Positions 1 to 8,360 of a stretch of DNA of 64,000 nt are shown here, piece by piece. Both the position numbers and the translations under genes were made by a program. Below the pieces are notes generated by a model. The model saw only the letters and a list, made by a program, of their open reading frames with translations. It did not search any database and was not told where the DNA came from. The DNA is from Luxibacter massiliensis. GTDB lineage: Bacteria; Bacillota; Clostridia; Lachnospirales; Lachnospiraceae. The stretch covers positions 2,356,001 to 2,420,000 of the forward strand of contig NZ_UWOE01000001.1 of the NCBI RefSeq assembly GCF_900604355.1, read 5' to 3'. The number at the start of each line of letters is the position of its first letter. Positions within the stretch are counted from its first letter, which is position 1.

Positions 1-322
1 CCGGCAGGATTGCATGCTCCACTCCAGATTTCCCCTGTTCAAAATACCATTTAAGTCCCTGCTCCCTGGCAAACTCACGGATAGCCTTAGAATTCTCTGC
101 TGACTTGATATCTTTATTCGGTGTAAAATGATCTGGGACCAGAACCACTTTATCCTTATCGTAAACCTTGTCCGCCATTTCACTGAAAATAGGCAGAGCC
201 ATGGGCCCGGTAATATCATTTGCCATCACCACATCTAATTTTGCTTCTATCAGCTGCCCCGCAGCCACCGACTCCAGTCCCGCGTGCGCAGCAAGGATCT
301 TCTGCGTCATTGTCATTCCCAT
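1..322 (-). CDS. leuC: 3-isopropylmalate dehydratase large subunit, N-terminal part (runs off window)
   Basis: The reading frame opens at the ATG complementary to 320-322, eight bases after an AGGAGG ribosome binding site, and runs off the left edge after about 107 residues. It begins MGMTMTQKILAAHAG and contains VMANDITGPMAI and VPDHFTPNKDI, which are typical of the aconitase-superfamily isopropylmalate isomerase large subunit (LeuC/HacA-like, clostridial form). The enzyme is a 4Fe-4S protein that isomerises 2- and 3-isopropylmalate in leucine synthesis, with a LeuD small subunit that must lie outside the window. The 4Fe-4S cysteines are C-terminal and cannot be seen. A homoaconitase-type paralogue is possible. 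The 139 bases between it and asd show no clear terminator, so co-transcription with asd is possible. Confidence 0.85.
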   Translation of the reverse strand, partial: MGMTMTQKILAAHAGLESVAAGQLIEAKLDVVMANDITGPMALPIFSEMADKVYDKDKVVLVPDHFTPNKDIKSAENSKAIREFAREQGLKWYFEQGKSGVEHAILP

Positions 323-461
323 ATCCACAACCTCCTCTTTTCAACAAATCCCGTCTGTCATTCTCTATATCCAGAGGATACCCTGTACGCCCTGCGCTGA
401 CGGGCAGTCCCCATAACGTCAGCTTGTGCGGCAGGATATTCTCCAGATTGTAACTGGCTCT

Positions 462-1547
462 TTATTTCGCCTTAATGTAACCCTTTGCCGTCAATGCTTC
501 CGCACAGAGGACAGCGCCTCCTGCCGCGCCCCTGACAGTATTGTGGGACAACCCTACAAACTTAAAGTCGAATAAGCTGTCCTCGCGCAGCCGTCCGATG
601 GATACTCCCATCCCTCGCTGGAAGTCTACGTCCATTTTTACCTGCGGGCGGTTGTCGTCCTCCAGGTACTGGATAAACTGCTTTGGCGCACTGGGAAGCT
701 CTGCCTCCTGTGGGAATCCTTGATAGCTGACCAGCCTGTCTATCAGTTCTTCCTTAGACGGCTTCTTTTCAAAATTAATAAATACCGCGGCCGTATGTCC
801 GTTTAAAACTGGAACCCGGATACACTGGCAGGTTATTTTCGGCAGGGCAGCTTTTACGATTTCGCCGTCCTTTACCTCTCCCAGCACACGCAGGGGTTCC
901 TGCTCGCTCTTCTCCTCCTCCCCTCCGATGTAAGGGATAATATTCTCTACCATCTCCGGCCAGTCCTGGAACGTCTTTCCGGCGCCCGATATTGCCTGAT
1001 AAGTAGTTGCCACAACCTCTTTTGGGCCAAACTCCCCCCAGGCTGCCAGACACGGGGCATAACTCTGAATGGAGCAGTTCGGCTTCACTGCTATGAATCC
1101 CCTGTCTGTTCCCAGGCGCTTCTTTTGGGCCGGAATCACATCAAAATGCCCTGCATTAATTTCCGGGACTACCATCGGCACGTCCGGCGTCCACCGGTGT
1201 GCACTATTGTTAGAAACAACTGGTGTCTCCGTCTTAGCATATGCTTCCTCAATGGCTTTAATTTCATCCTTTGTCATGTCCACCGCGCTGAACACAAAAT
1301 CCACTGTATCTGCAACCTTCTCTACCTCATTGACATTGAGTACAACCAGGCTTTTTACCTCTTCCGGCATAGGCGTATCCATTTTCCATCTTCCGCCCAC
1401 GGCTTCCTCATAAGTTTTTCCTGCAGAACGGGGGCTTGCCGCCACTGTCACCACCTGAAACCATGGATGTCTGTCAAGCAGAGATATAAATCTCTGGCCT
1501 ACCATGCCTGTTGCGCCCAAAATTCCAACTTTTAATTTCTGTTCCAT
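462..1547 (-). CDS. asd: Aspartate-semialdehyde dehydrogenase
   Basis: The 361-residue protein has an N-terminal NADP-binding Rossmann loop (GILGATGMVGQRF, residues about 8-20) and the catalytic cysteine in KPNCSIQSYAP (about residue 155). Later come AISGAGKTF and the conserved histidine region of the dimerisation domain. The overall pattern is the archaeal/fungal-type Asd that many Clostridia use. It reduces aspartyl-4-phosphate to aspartate semialdehyde, feeding lysine, threonine, methionine and dipicolinate synthesis. The start has GAGGAG five bases upstream. Length is normal for the family. It lies on the same strand as argH and leuC, in a small amino-acid biosynthesis cluster. Confidence 0.93.
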   Translation of the reverse strand: MEQKLKVGILGATGMVGQRFISLLDRHPWFQVVTVAASPRSAGKTYEEAVGGRWKMDTPMPEEVKSLVVLNVNEVEKVADTVDFVFSAVDMTKDEIKAIEEAYAKTETPVVSNNSAHRWTPDVPMVVPEINAGHFDVIPAQKKRLGTDRGFIAVKPNCSIQSYAPCLAAWGEFGPKEVVATTYQAISGAGKTFQDWPEMVENIIPYIGGEEEKSEQEPLRVLGEVKDGEIVKAALPKITCQCIRVPVLNGHTAAVFINFEKKPSKEELIDRLVSYQGFPQEAELPSAPKQFIQYLEDDNRPQVKMDVDFQRGMGVSIGRLREDSLFDFKFVGLSHNTVRGAAGGAVLCAEALTAKGYIKAK

Positions 1548-1564
1548 ATTTCTCCTCTTTTCTA

Positions 1565-1588
1565 TAATCCATTGTCTAATCCATTGTC
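1565..1588. repeat. Tandem 12-mer duplication upstream of asd
   Basis: The unit TAATCCATTGTC occurs twice back to back in the 155-bp gap between argH and asd, 18 bases before the asd start codon. It is probably a slip-strand duplication in the 5' leader. No function is evident. Confidence 0.6.
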
Positions 1589-1702
1589 TGCCTGCAAGAT
1601 ACTATTTTATGAAAATGTATACCCAAGGGGTCCCCCGTAATTCATGTACTCGGGACAGGGGACTCCATCCATTAAGGTACCGCAGGCTGGCAATGCTATT
1701 TT

Positions 1703-3082
1703 TTATTCTATATTCAGATATGCTTCCCCGGCAGCAATTGCCTTTTCCATTGCCTTTTTGCCTGGCGCCCCCGTTGTAGTGCGCTTTTCCACACATGTCC
1801 TCATGCTGATGGCATCATAAATATCCTCTTCAAATACAGGGGATATTGCCTTAAATTCCTCCAGCGACAAATCTTCCAGGGCTATGTTTTTCTCTATGCA
1901 GCAGAGCACCAGCCGGCCTACAATCCCATGTGCGTCCCGAAATGCAACGCCGTGGTTTACCAAATAATCAGCTGCATCTGTGGCATTGGTAAAGCCATGC
2001 TTCGCGCTGTCCTCCATACGCTGGCTGCAAAACCTGATTGTACGTATCATGCCGGTAAACAATGCAAGGCAACCCTTTGTTGTATCTATTGCATCAAATA
2101 CCAGCTCTTTGTCCTCCTGCATATCTTTGTTATAAGCAAGGGGGATCCCCTTCATTGTGGTCAGCAGCGACATCAGCGCACCGTAGACGCGGCCTGTCTT
2201 GCCACGCACCAGCTCCGCAATATCTGGGTTTTTCTTCTGAGGCATGATACTGCTTCCGGTGCTATATGCATCGTCAATCTCTACAAACTGATATTCATTT
2301 GAATTCCAGATAATAATCTCTTCTGAGAAACGGCTGAGATGCATCATCACTGTGGACATTGCCGATAATAGTTCTATCAGATAATCCCTGTCTGCCACTG
2401 CGTCCATACTGTTTAGCGTAGGCCCGTCAAACTCCAGCAATTTTGCCGTATATTCCCGGTCCAGCGGGTAGGTAGTCCCCGCCAAGGCGCCGGAACCCAG
2501 AGGACAATAGTTCATGCGGCTGTATATGTCCCTCATACGCTGGCGGTCGCGTTTAAACATTTCGAAATATGCCCCCATGTGGTGTGCCAGTGTAATAGGC
2601 TGTGCTTTCTGCAGATGCGTAAAACCTGGCATATATGTCTCTGTATTCTCTTTCATAAGTTTTAAAAGAACTTGAAGAAGATCCCGCAGAAGACTGTCTA
2701 GCTCCAGAATTTCATCCCGCGTATAAAGTTTCATATCCAGGGCCACCTGGTCATTCCGGCTTCTCCCTGTATGCAGCTTTTTCCCAGGATCCCCAATGCG
2801 TTCAATCAGATTAGCCTCCACAAAACTATGGATATCCTCATACTCATCTGTAATCTCAAGGGCCCCGCTCTCCACATCCCTCTGGATCCCCTGCAGGCCC
2901 TCTATAATCTGTTTTCTTTCCTCCTCTGTCAGAATCCCCTGCTTGGCCAGCATAGTCACATGTGCAATGCTGCCCCGGATATCCTGGCTATAAAATTTCT
3001 TATCAAATGATATAGAAGCGTTAAAATTGTATACCAATTTATCTGTCTCCTTGGTAAAACGCCCGCCCCATAACTGCGCCAT
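1703..3082 (-). CDS. argH: Argininosuccinate lyase
   Basis: The 459-residue protein begins MAQLWGGRF and carries the fumarase/aspartase superfamily signature GSSIMPQKKNPD (about residue 278). It also has HTGRSRNDQ and the GFTHLQKAQPITLAHH segment, all diagnostic of argininosuccinate lyase. It splits argininosuccinate into arginine and fumarate, the last step of arginine synthesis (also the urea-cycle reaction). The active form is a cytosolic tetramer. Length and motifs are complete. argG is not next to it, so it appears to stand alone in front of asd. Its upstream region holds a short ACCAC/GTGGT palindrome that I cannot assign to a regulator. Confidence 0.95.
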   Translation of the reverse strand: MAQLWGGRFTKETDKLVYNFNASISFDKKFYSQDIRGSIAHVTMLAKQGILTEEERKQIIEGLQGIQRDVESGALEITDEYEDIHSFVEANLIERIGDPGKKLHTGRSRNDQVALDMKLYTRDEILELDSLLRDLLQVLLKLMKENTETYMPGFTHLQKAQPITLAHHMGAYFEMFKRDRQRMRDIYSRMNYCPLGSGALAGTTYPLDREYTAKLLEFDGPTLNSMDAVADRDYLIELLSAMSTVMMHLSRFSEEIIIWNSNEYQFVEIDDAYSTGSSIMPQKKNPDIAELVRGKTGRVYGALMSLLTTMKGIPLAYNKDMQEDKELVFDAIDTTKGCLALFTGMIRTIRFCSQRMEDSAKHGFTNATDAADYLVNHGVAFRDAHGIVGRLVLCCIEKNIALEDLSLEEFKAISPVFEEDIYDAISMRTCVEKRTTTGAPGKKAMEKAIAAGEAYLNIE

Positions 3083-3233
3083 TTCGTCATCCTCTTTTCT
3101 CTTGTTTCATATTTTCCCATTAGTTTACCACAGTAACGTGGTGATGTCCACAAAAACTATGGCAAACCTGCGTGTTAATATCTTTTATATTGTATATGGT
3201 ATTTGTTGAATTTTCAATATTAAATGATGGAAA

Positions 3234-3300
3234 AGCAAAGGGGACAGACCCTTATGCAGAGGGGCCTGTCCCCTCTGCATAAGGGTCTGTCCCCTTTGCT
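3234..3300. repeat. Perfect 31-bp inverted repeat (REP-like hairpin)
   Basis: Arms 3234-3264 and 3270-3300 are exact reverse complements, separated by CCTGT. They are built around GGGGACAGACCC, a motif well known from REP/RAYT-type repetitive hairpins. The hairpin lies just after the YesL gene stop (3318) and before the argH start. It could act as a transcript-end stabiliser or terminator, but no U-tract follows. There is no transposase next to it. Confidence 0.8.
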
Positions 3301-3317
3301 CTCCATATTCAGAATAT

Positions 3318-3941
3318 TCAGATATTACCATGCCCATATTGGGCAAATATTTTATCAAACATTTTCGATGCAATGTAAGCAGGCCCGGAAACCGCAATAA
3401 TAAGCAAGGCCGGAAGAAAATATAAATATCTTCCAATTAATGCCAGCGGCAGTATAATTATACATAAAATCAAAATTGTATATATTATATGCCGAAAACA
3501 TAAAAAAGCGGCAATTTTTAAAATCTGTAAACAGGATGTTTGGAATCTAGACAATACAGGAAACAGATAGATCCCTGAAGCGATATAGCATAGCGCCATT
3601 ACAGCGAATATAGTGAGGAAGAATCCCTGTCCGGCTAGATACCCAGAGGCAGCTACATATAAATTAAAATATAGCAGGCATCCAAATCCCCCGTAAAGCA
3701 TCCATATGGCTGTCCCTTGTTTTAGGTTCTCTCTGAATGCCTTCACAAAGGAACGGCAAATATAGGATTCCTTGTTTCCCACCATTTTCAGGGTCACTGA
3801 ATATAGCGCTGTGGTAGAGGCTCCCAGTGTCACAACTGGCAGGCTGAATATAATCCATAGTACATTCAGCAGAAATAAATTACTCAATATGTACAGTACA
3901 TTCATAAAATATTTTTCCTGGCCCGGCCCGCCAAATGACAT
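3318..3941 (-). CDS. YesL-family (DUF624) membrane protein
   Basis: The 207-residue protein has about five hydrophobic segments. Its N-terminal region (LSNLFLLNVLWIIFSLPVVT, then GASTTALYSVTLKMV, about residues 18-52) is typical of the YesL/DUF624 family. These proteins are nearly always encoded beside sugar ABC transporter genes in Firmicutes; their molecular role is unknown. This gene is the last in the minus-strand sugar operon, 50 bases after the aldolase. The context suggests a transport or regulatory accessory role. The family call rests on pattern recognition and the function is open. Confidence 0.75.
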   Translation of the reverse strand: MSFGGPGQEKYFMNVLYILSNLFLLNVLWIIFSLPVVTLGASTTALYSVTLKMVGNKESYICRSFVKAFRENLKQGTAIWMLYGGFGCLLYFNLYVAASGYLAGQGFFLTIFAVMALCYIASGIYLFPVLSRFQTSCLQILKIAAFLCFRHIIYTILILCIIILPLALIGRYLYFLPALLIIAVSGPAYIASKMFDKIFAQYGHGNI

Positions 3942-3991
3942 GCCTATCCCTCCTCACTTAAACTTATTTTAATACTTTTGCAAATATTTTC

Positions 3992-4849
3992 TTACGCCTT
4001 CCCATCTGCCCCAAATAACTTAATTTTTTTATCTGCTATTTTTTCACATATTTCCTTCACATGTTTTAAATAAGTGCGGGGATCCAGTTCATCTTTTTTA
4101 TAATTGCCTACTGCATCCCGGATAGCGCCAGCATAGGCTGCCTTAAATTCTGTGCCAACATTGATTTTACTCATTCCTATGCGGATACATTTTTTAAAAT
4201 CCTCTTCTGGCACACCGGTCCCTCCATGCAGCACGAGGGGGCATCCTGTAAGTCCAACAATGTCCTCCAGCCTCCCAAAATCCAGCTTGGGGGTGCTCTT
4301 ATAAAAACCGTGGGCCGTCCCAACAGCCACAGCCAGTGCATCCACATTTGTCTTTTCTACAAACTCGGGAACAATGGCTGGGTCTGTCAATGCACTTTCC
4401 GCACTATCCGCAACAATATGTTCCTCCCTTCCGCCGATTTTCCCCAGCTCCGCCTCCACAGAGCATCCAAATTTCCCGGCATAATCTACCACCTTTCTTG
4501 TGGTTTCTATATTTTTCTCAAAGTTCTCTTTAGAGGCATCAATCATCACTGAAGTAAACCCTGCAACTACGGCCTCTTTTAACAGGGCCATATCTGTCCC
4601 GTGATCCAGGTGCAGGCACACTGGAATATCTACCATTTCAGCCATTCCTCTGATCATTCCTGCTGTCTGTTTTAGCCCAATATATTTCACGGCCCCCATA
4701 GATGCCATCAGAATAATCGGGGAGCGCATCTTAAGTGCACTGTTAATCATCCCCTGCGCATCTTCATATCCATTAAAATTAAATGCAGGCACTGCATATT
4801 TCTTCTGCCTTGTATCTCTTAAAATCTCTCTTAATGTTACTAATGACAT
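3992..4849 (-). CDS. Class II fructose/tagatose-bisphosphate-type aldolase
   Basis: I chose the ATG at 4849 because it gives the family-standard N-terminus MSLVTLREIL, for 285 residues. The longer frame to 4915 would add 22 atypical residues that include the ribosome-binding AAGGAGG. The protein is a zinc-dependent (beta/alpha)8 aldolase: the catalytic Asp and zinc His lie in HLDHGTD, and the phosphate-binding LHGGTGVPEEDF and KINVGTEFK are present. It should cleave a ketose bisphosphate into two trioses (FbaA/GatY/KbaY/IolJ group); the substrate cannot be told from sequence alone. It is encoded directly after the PfkB sugar-phosphate kinase, which would make its substrate. The ribosome binding arrangement is odd (see the leader feature). 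Confidence 0.88.
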   Translation of the reverse strand: MSLVTLREILRDTRQKKYAVPAFNFNGYEDAQGMINSALKMRSPIILMASMGAVKYIGLKQTAGMIRGMAEMVDIPVCLHLDHGTDMALLKEAVVAGFTSVMIDASKENFEKNIETTRKVVDYAGKFGCSVEAELGKIGGREEHIVADSAESALTDPAIVPEFVEKTNVDALAVAVGTAHGFYKSTPKLDFGRLEDIVGLTGCPLVLHGGTGVPEEDFKKCIRIGMSKINVGTEFKAAYAGAIRDAVGNYKKDELDPRTYLKHVKEICEKIADKKIKLFGADGKA

Positions 4850-4915
4850 AGTTTTGCTATATACTATATTCTTACATATATACATTGTAAGTATAGCATA
4901 TTTCCTCCTTCCCAA
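4850..4915 (-). promoter_or_regulatory. Aldolase leader: distant SD, hairpin and possible 11-codon leader ORF
   Basis: No Shine-Dalgarno sequence lies next to the aldolase ATG at 4849. The only strong one, AAGGAGG, is about 55 bases upstream. Between them the minus strand can fold: GCTATA pairs with TATAGC, and CTTACA pairs with TGTAAG. Folding would leave six bases between the SD and the stem and six between the stem and the ATG. An 11-codon frame (MLYLQCIYVRI) also starts three bases after AGGAGGAAAT at 4899 and stops at 4864. Either a hairpin-bridged SD or translational coupling is possible. Confidence 0.45.
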
Positions 4916-4970
4916 TCTCTATCATTCACCGTCAGGGACATATATTCAAGAATCTTTTGGGGATTCACAG

Positions 4971-6050
4971 TTATATATGACCCCGTCCCCCCACTGTTTC
5001 CGTCCTCACATACTGCAGCAGTCCTTCCACATCTTCCTTATTTATCATAGCTGGTGTCAGTTGAAACGTATTTGCCAGTCCACAGGCATTGCCATATTCC
5101 ACACAAGTTTTTAAATCTAACCCCCGTCCATAGCAGGCCAGATACCCGCCCAGAAAAGAATCCCCCGACCCCACTGCATAACATCCGCCAGTCATCCCTT
5201 CTATCCTGCTCCAAATATATGTATTTTGGCTGCCACAGGCGATACATCCATTTTTTCCGTCTGTTACAATCAGATTCTCTATCCCATGCCCATTTTTAAA
5301 CCGCTTTAAATCTTCAGTAAAAAGAAAAGCATCTACATGAAATACCTCCTTGAACTCCTCTCTATTTACTTTCAGAAGTTGGAGCGGAAACTCTACGGCC
5401 TCTTTGAGCCATTCCCCTGAAATATCCACAAACAGCTCCTGACCGCCCAATGCCGCCTCCCCTAAGATATCCTGAAACCATTCCAGGGATATGCCTCTGC
5501 AAGGGGCGCCGCTGATTACTAACCCTGTCTTCTCCTTCCCCGGACTCTCTGGCACTTTTCCTTCAATCAATGGCATGCCTCCCGGCACAATATGTCTCTT
5601 TTCTAGTGCCGCCGGCCGCCCTTCCCCCATAGACTTCTGCTCCTCTTGTGAAATGCAGCTACATAAAAATCTAGTAAACCCTTCTGCCTCTTTCCCTGAC
5701 ATCACAGGTCCCGGAGCATTGTAAGAAATTGTTTTCTGGCCATACTCTAGTGTCACACAAGTATTAATCCTGGATTCATCCTGTATAGGGTACTCACGGC
5801 AGTGCAGTCCTTCGCACCTGGCCAGTTCTGAAATAAGCCGGCCAGTTCCCCCTCCAAGTATATTTATGCATACATAATCCTCATACCCTACCCTGTGCAG
5901 GAGCCTGGCTGTATTAAGGCCCTTGCCGGACGGGGCCCGCAGCACCTCATCTGATCTGTAAACATTCTCGGCCGCAGGCTTCCTGCATATCAAATGCCAC
6001 TGGTCATATCCAGGGTTCATATTTAAAATGAAAAACTTTTTATTTCCCAT
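4971..6050 (-). CDS. PfkB-family sugar-phosphate kinase (1-phosphofructokinase/tagatose-6-P kinase-like)
   Basis: This is a 359-residue ribokinase-superfamily enzyme. The N-terminal PfkB motif is SGKGLNTARLL (about residues 42-52). The C-terminal catalytic and anion-hole motif is AVGSGDSFLGG (about residue 292), with the base Asp present. NxN/NREE-type Mg2+/ATP residues sit in between. The closest subgroup is LacC/FruK, which phosphorylates ketose 1- or 6-phosphates. A polar insertion of about 40 residues (about 135-175), rich in Glu, Gly and Pro, is not usual for the family. Together with the adjacent aldolase it would complete breakdown of the operon's sugar to triose phosphates. Confidence 0.82.
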   Translation of the reverse strand: MGNKKFFILNMNPGYDQWHLICRKPAAENVYRSDEVLRAPSGKGLNTARLLHRVGYEDYVCINILGGGTGRLISELARCEGLHCREYPIQDESRINTCVTLEYGQKTISYNAPGPVMSGKEAEGFTRFLCSCISQEEQKSMGEGRPAALEKRHIVPGGMPLIEGKVPESPGKEKTGLVISGAPCRGISLEWFQDILGEAALGGQELFVDISGEWLKEAVEFPLQLLKVNREEFKEVFHVDAFLFTEDLKRFKNGHGIENLIVTDGKNGCIACGSQNTYIWSRIEGMTGGCYAVGSGDSFLGGYLACYGRGLDLKTCVEYGNACGLANTFQLTPAMINKEDVEGLLQYVRTETVGGRGHI

Positions 6051-6075
6051 ACATCTCCTTTTGCTGTATTCCCTG

Positions 6076-7110
6076 TCAATTACTGCGGATTATTTTTGTC
6101 GTCCCCCGAACCACGAGGGACGGGGGTATAAGCCTGCATACCTCCTGATCGGGTTTGAAATCTCTGTTCATCTTCTTCATCAGGAGATTTACTGTATTTT
6201 CTGCCAGGCTTTCCATATCCTGATGAACAGTTGTAAGGGGTTTTTCTGCAATCAGCTGATAAAAAACATCGTCATATCCTGCAAGTGATATGTCCTCCGG
6301 TATCCTGTACCCATATTCAGCAACTGCTTTCTTAATCCCATATGCCATATAATCATTCAGCGCCAGTATCCCATCTGGGCGCTGGCCTTCACTGAGCAAT
6401 TCCAGTGTCCTTTTATGTCCATACTCTACGCTGATGGATTCACACCTGACAATCCAGCTTTCTTCTGGCTTTAGTCCCTTTTCCTCATATGCCCTTTTAT
6501 ATCCCCGGATACGCTCCATAGAAACAGGCAGTTTCCTGTCACTTGTGACAAAATACCAAAGCTTCCGGTGCCCGTTCTCAAGGAGATGCCTGGTCAGCAA
6601 ATAGCTTCCCTGCGCATAATCCGTCAAGACACAATCCTTCTTAAACCCTGTATAATAGGAAGTACAAAACACTATAGGAATATTCTTCTCCCTGATTTCC
6701 TGGAATACCCGGCTTCCATTATTCCTGACATTTAGGGGCAGTACAATAATTCCGTCATATTGCTTTTCCACAAAATTTTCTATTATCTTAGTCTCTATCT
6801 CCACATCACTGTTAGATACTCCCAGGACAAGAGAATATCCAAACAGGTTGCAATAATGGCCCAGCAGCTTCATCAGCCTTCCATAATATGGATTCTCCGA
6901 ATCCGGGCACACTAAGCCTATTGTCATAGATTTCTTAAGCGCCAGTCCCCTGGCCAGAGGATTTGGTTTATAATTCATCTCCTCCATACATCTTAAGACT
7001 CTCTCCCGCGTACGGATATTCACCACGTTTTTATTATTCAGGACAAGTGAGACTGTGGCTTCTGATACCCCCGCCCTTTTCGCAATATCCTTTAGTGTTA
7101 TGTTCCTCAT
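6076..7110 (-). CDS. LacI-family transcriptional regulator of the sugar operon
   Basis: The 344-residue protein has the LacI helix-turn-helix at residues 4-30 (TLKDIAKRAGVSEATVSLVL), a hinge helix (NPLARGLALKK) and a periplasmic-binding-type effector domain. It lies inside the operon between the isomerase-like gene and the PfkB kinase. Two TTTAAAGCG palindromes in front of the first gene of the operon (13494 and 13622) are the natural candidate operators, implying self-repression relieved by a sugar or sugar phosphate. Assignment of operator to regulator is inference. Confidence 0.9.
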   Translation of the reverse strand: MRNITLKDIAKRAGVSEATVSLVLNNKNVVNIRTRERVLRCMEEMNYKPNPLARGLALKKSMTIGLVCPDSENPYYGRLMKLLGHYCNLFGYSLVLGVSNSDVEIETKIIENFVEKQYDGIIVLPLNVRNNGSRVFQEIREKNIPIVFCTSYYTGFKKDCVLTDYAQGSYLLTRHLLENGHRKLWYFVTSDRKLPVSMERIRGYKRAYEEKGLKPEESWIVRCESISVEYGHKRTLELLSEGQRPDGILALNDYMAYGIKKAVAEYGYRIPEDISLAGYDDVFYQLIAEKPLTTVHQDMESLAENTVNLLMKKMNRDFKPDQEVCRLIPPSLVVRGTTKIIRSN

Positions 7111-7125
7111 TCAAATATCCTTCTC

Positions 7126-8334
7126 TTAAATATGCCCTATCTCTGGAAGATTCTCCGTGTAAATATCAGGGCCAAAATATTTATATAATACCAAGTCTTT
7201 TTCACCTGTATTTTTAATTATATAACCTTCCCTGGCTCTTTGGCAAGTAATTAAGAGTTCGTCCATACAAGAGTTTAAGTCGAATTCCCCCGCAGCAATC
7301 CTCTGTTCGCCTGCATATCCATGCCCCTTCCATACAAAAATATTATGCACCCCCTGTTCCCGGCTGAAAAACTCTTCTCCCGGCTGAAGAATCAGCCTTT
7401 TTCCACTGAATTTACTGGTCCCATAATAAATCCATTCCTCATACAAATCCCCCTGCTTTGTCTCCTCAACTATTTTGGGATATAGATGTCTTTTTGCATA
7501 GAAATCAGGGTCACTGCTGGCCTCCCAGTCTATGAGTTTTAAGGCGGCCTCTTCCCCCAGTATATCTGCTTCTTGGGGATCTACATCCTTATACAGCATA
7601 CGTTTGTCTATGCTGCATCCCTGTACTACAGGCTGAAACACCGTGCACACATCAGAGGACTCCTGTATCTCCATAGTCAGTGCAGTCCCCGGGGCATGGA
7701 GTATTCCAGAGTCCAGAAAGAACCCCTCCCCTGGTACATTTAAAAAGGCAGTGGAATATTTTAGTATTTCTTCTTCACCAGCCTTCCATTCTTTTAGCAG
7801 GGGCAGAAAAATTTCTTTTTGTAAATTCTGTTCAACAATATACCGGTGTACCCCAAAAAAGCTTTCCGGATGCTCCCCCAAGGGCGCGTCTAAAAAATGG
7901 TATGCCTCATCTTTAGAGTTTTTTCCAATTTTCTTCATATCCTTGGCCCTGGGATGAATATGGAAAAACAGCCTTGTCCCAAAGTCATATATTTTTATCA
8001 GCCGCCCCAGGCAGCCATGGCTTTGTGCATACTCCCGCCCGAGAATCTCTTCTCTGCACACACTCAGGGCCTCAGCCACTGTAATCCTTTCCCCGGGAAT
8101 TTCCAGATAGGAAAGTCCCTCATCAGGCACATCTATCTGATTGTCAGCATGAGTCTCCGAGCAAAACCATCTCTCCATAATACTGCCCCGCTCTTTAGCG
8201 TCATATTCTTCCTCCTTTAACCCCAGGCGTTTGCCCGGTTTTAAAAAATCATGTGCTACCCAGGCAGGCCGAAGTTTCAGGATTCCTTTGGACGACCTGA
8301 TAAAATTTCCAACAATTTCTTTTTCGTTTTTCAT
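7126..8334 (-). CDS. Class I mannose-6-phosphate-isomerase-like cupin protein
   Basis: The 402-residue protein has metal-binding cupin features. HIHPRAKD (about residues 123-130), GSKDEAYHF-like KDEAYHFLDAP and LDSGILHAPG match the zinc HxH...E...H arrangement of class I phosphomannose isomerases. A second, weaker cupin half lies C-terminal (LILQPGEEFF, VWKGHGY). The N-terminal half is more divergent than ManA, so it probably isomerises a different sugar or sugar phosphate within the operon. It is followed 15 bases later by the LacI gene. The family call is fairly secure and the substrate is unknown. Confidence 0.65.
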   Translation of the reverse strand: MKNEKEIVGNFIRSSKGILKLRPAWVAHDFLKPGKRLGLKEEEYDAKERGSIMERWFCSETHADNQIDVPDEGLSYLEIPGERITVAEALSVCREEILGREYAQSHGCLGRLIKIYDFGTRLFFHIHPRAKDMKKIGKNSKDEAYHFLDAPLGEHPESFFGVHRYIVEQNLQKEIFLPLLKEWKAGEEEILKYSTAFLNVPGEGFFLDSGILHAPGTALTMEIQESSDVCTVFQPVVQGCSIDKRMLYKDVDPQEADILGEEAALKLIDWEASSDPDFYAKRHLYPKIVEETKQGDLYEEWIYYGTSKFSGKRLILQPGEEFFSREQGVHNIFVWKGHGYAGEQRIAAGEFDLNSCMDELLITCQRAREGYIIKNTGEKDLVLYKYFGPDIYTENLPEIGHI

Positions 8335-8360
8335 ATTTTGTCTTTTTGCACTCCTTTCGC

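Noticed and set aside
1548..1702. Possible lysine riboswitch or attenuator upstream of asd
   Set aside because: The 155-bp leader is too short and lacks the conserved lysine-riboswitch core. Only a tandem 12-mer and short GC-rich palindromes are seen.
3185..3436. 83-residue minus-strand frame over the hairpin repeat
   Set aside because: The frame reads through the inverted repeat and the end of YesL. The peptide is repeat-derived and has no start signal.
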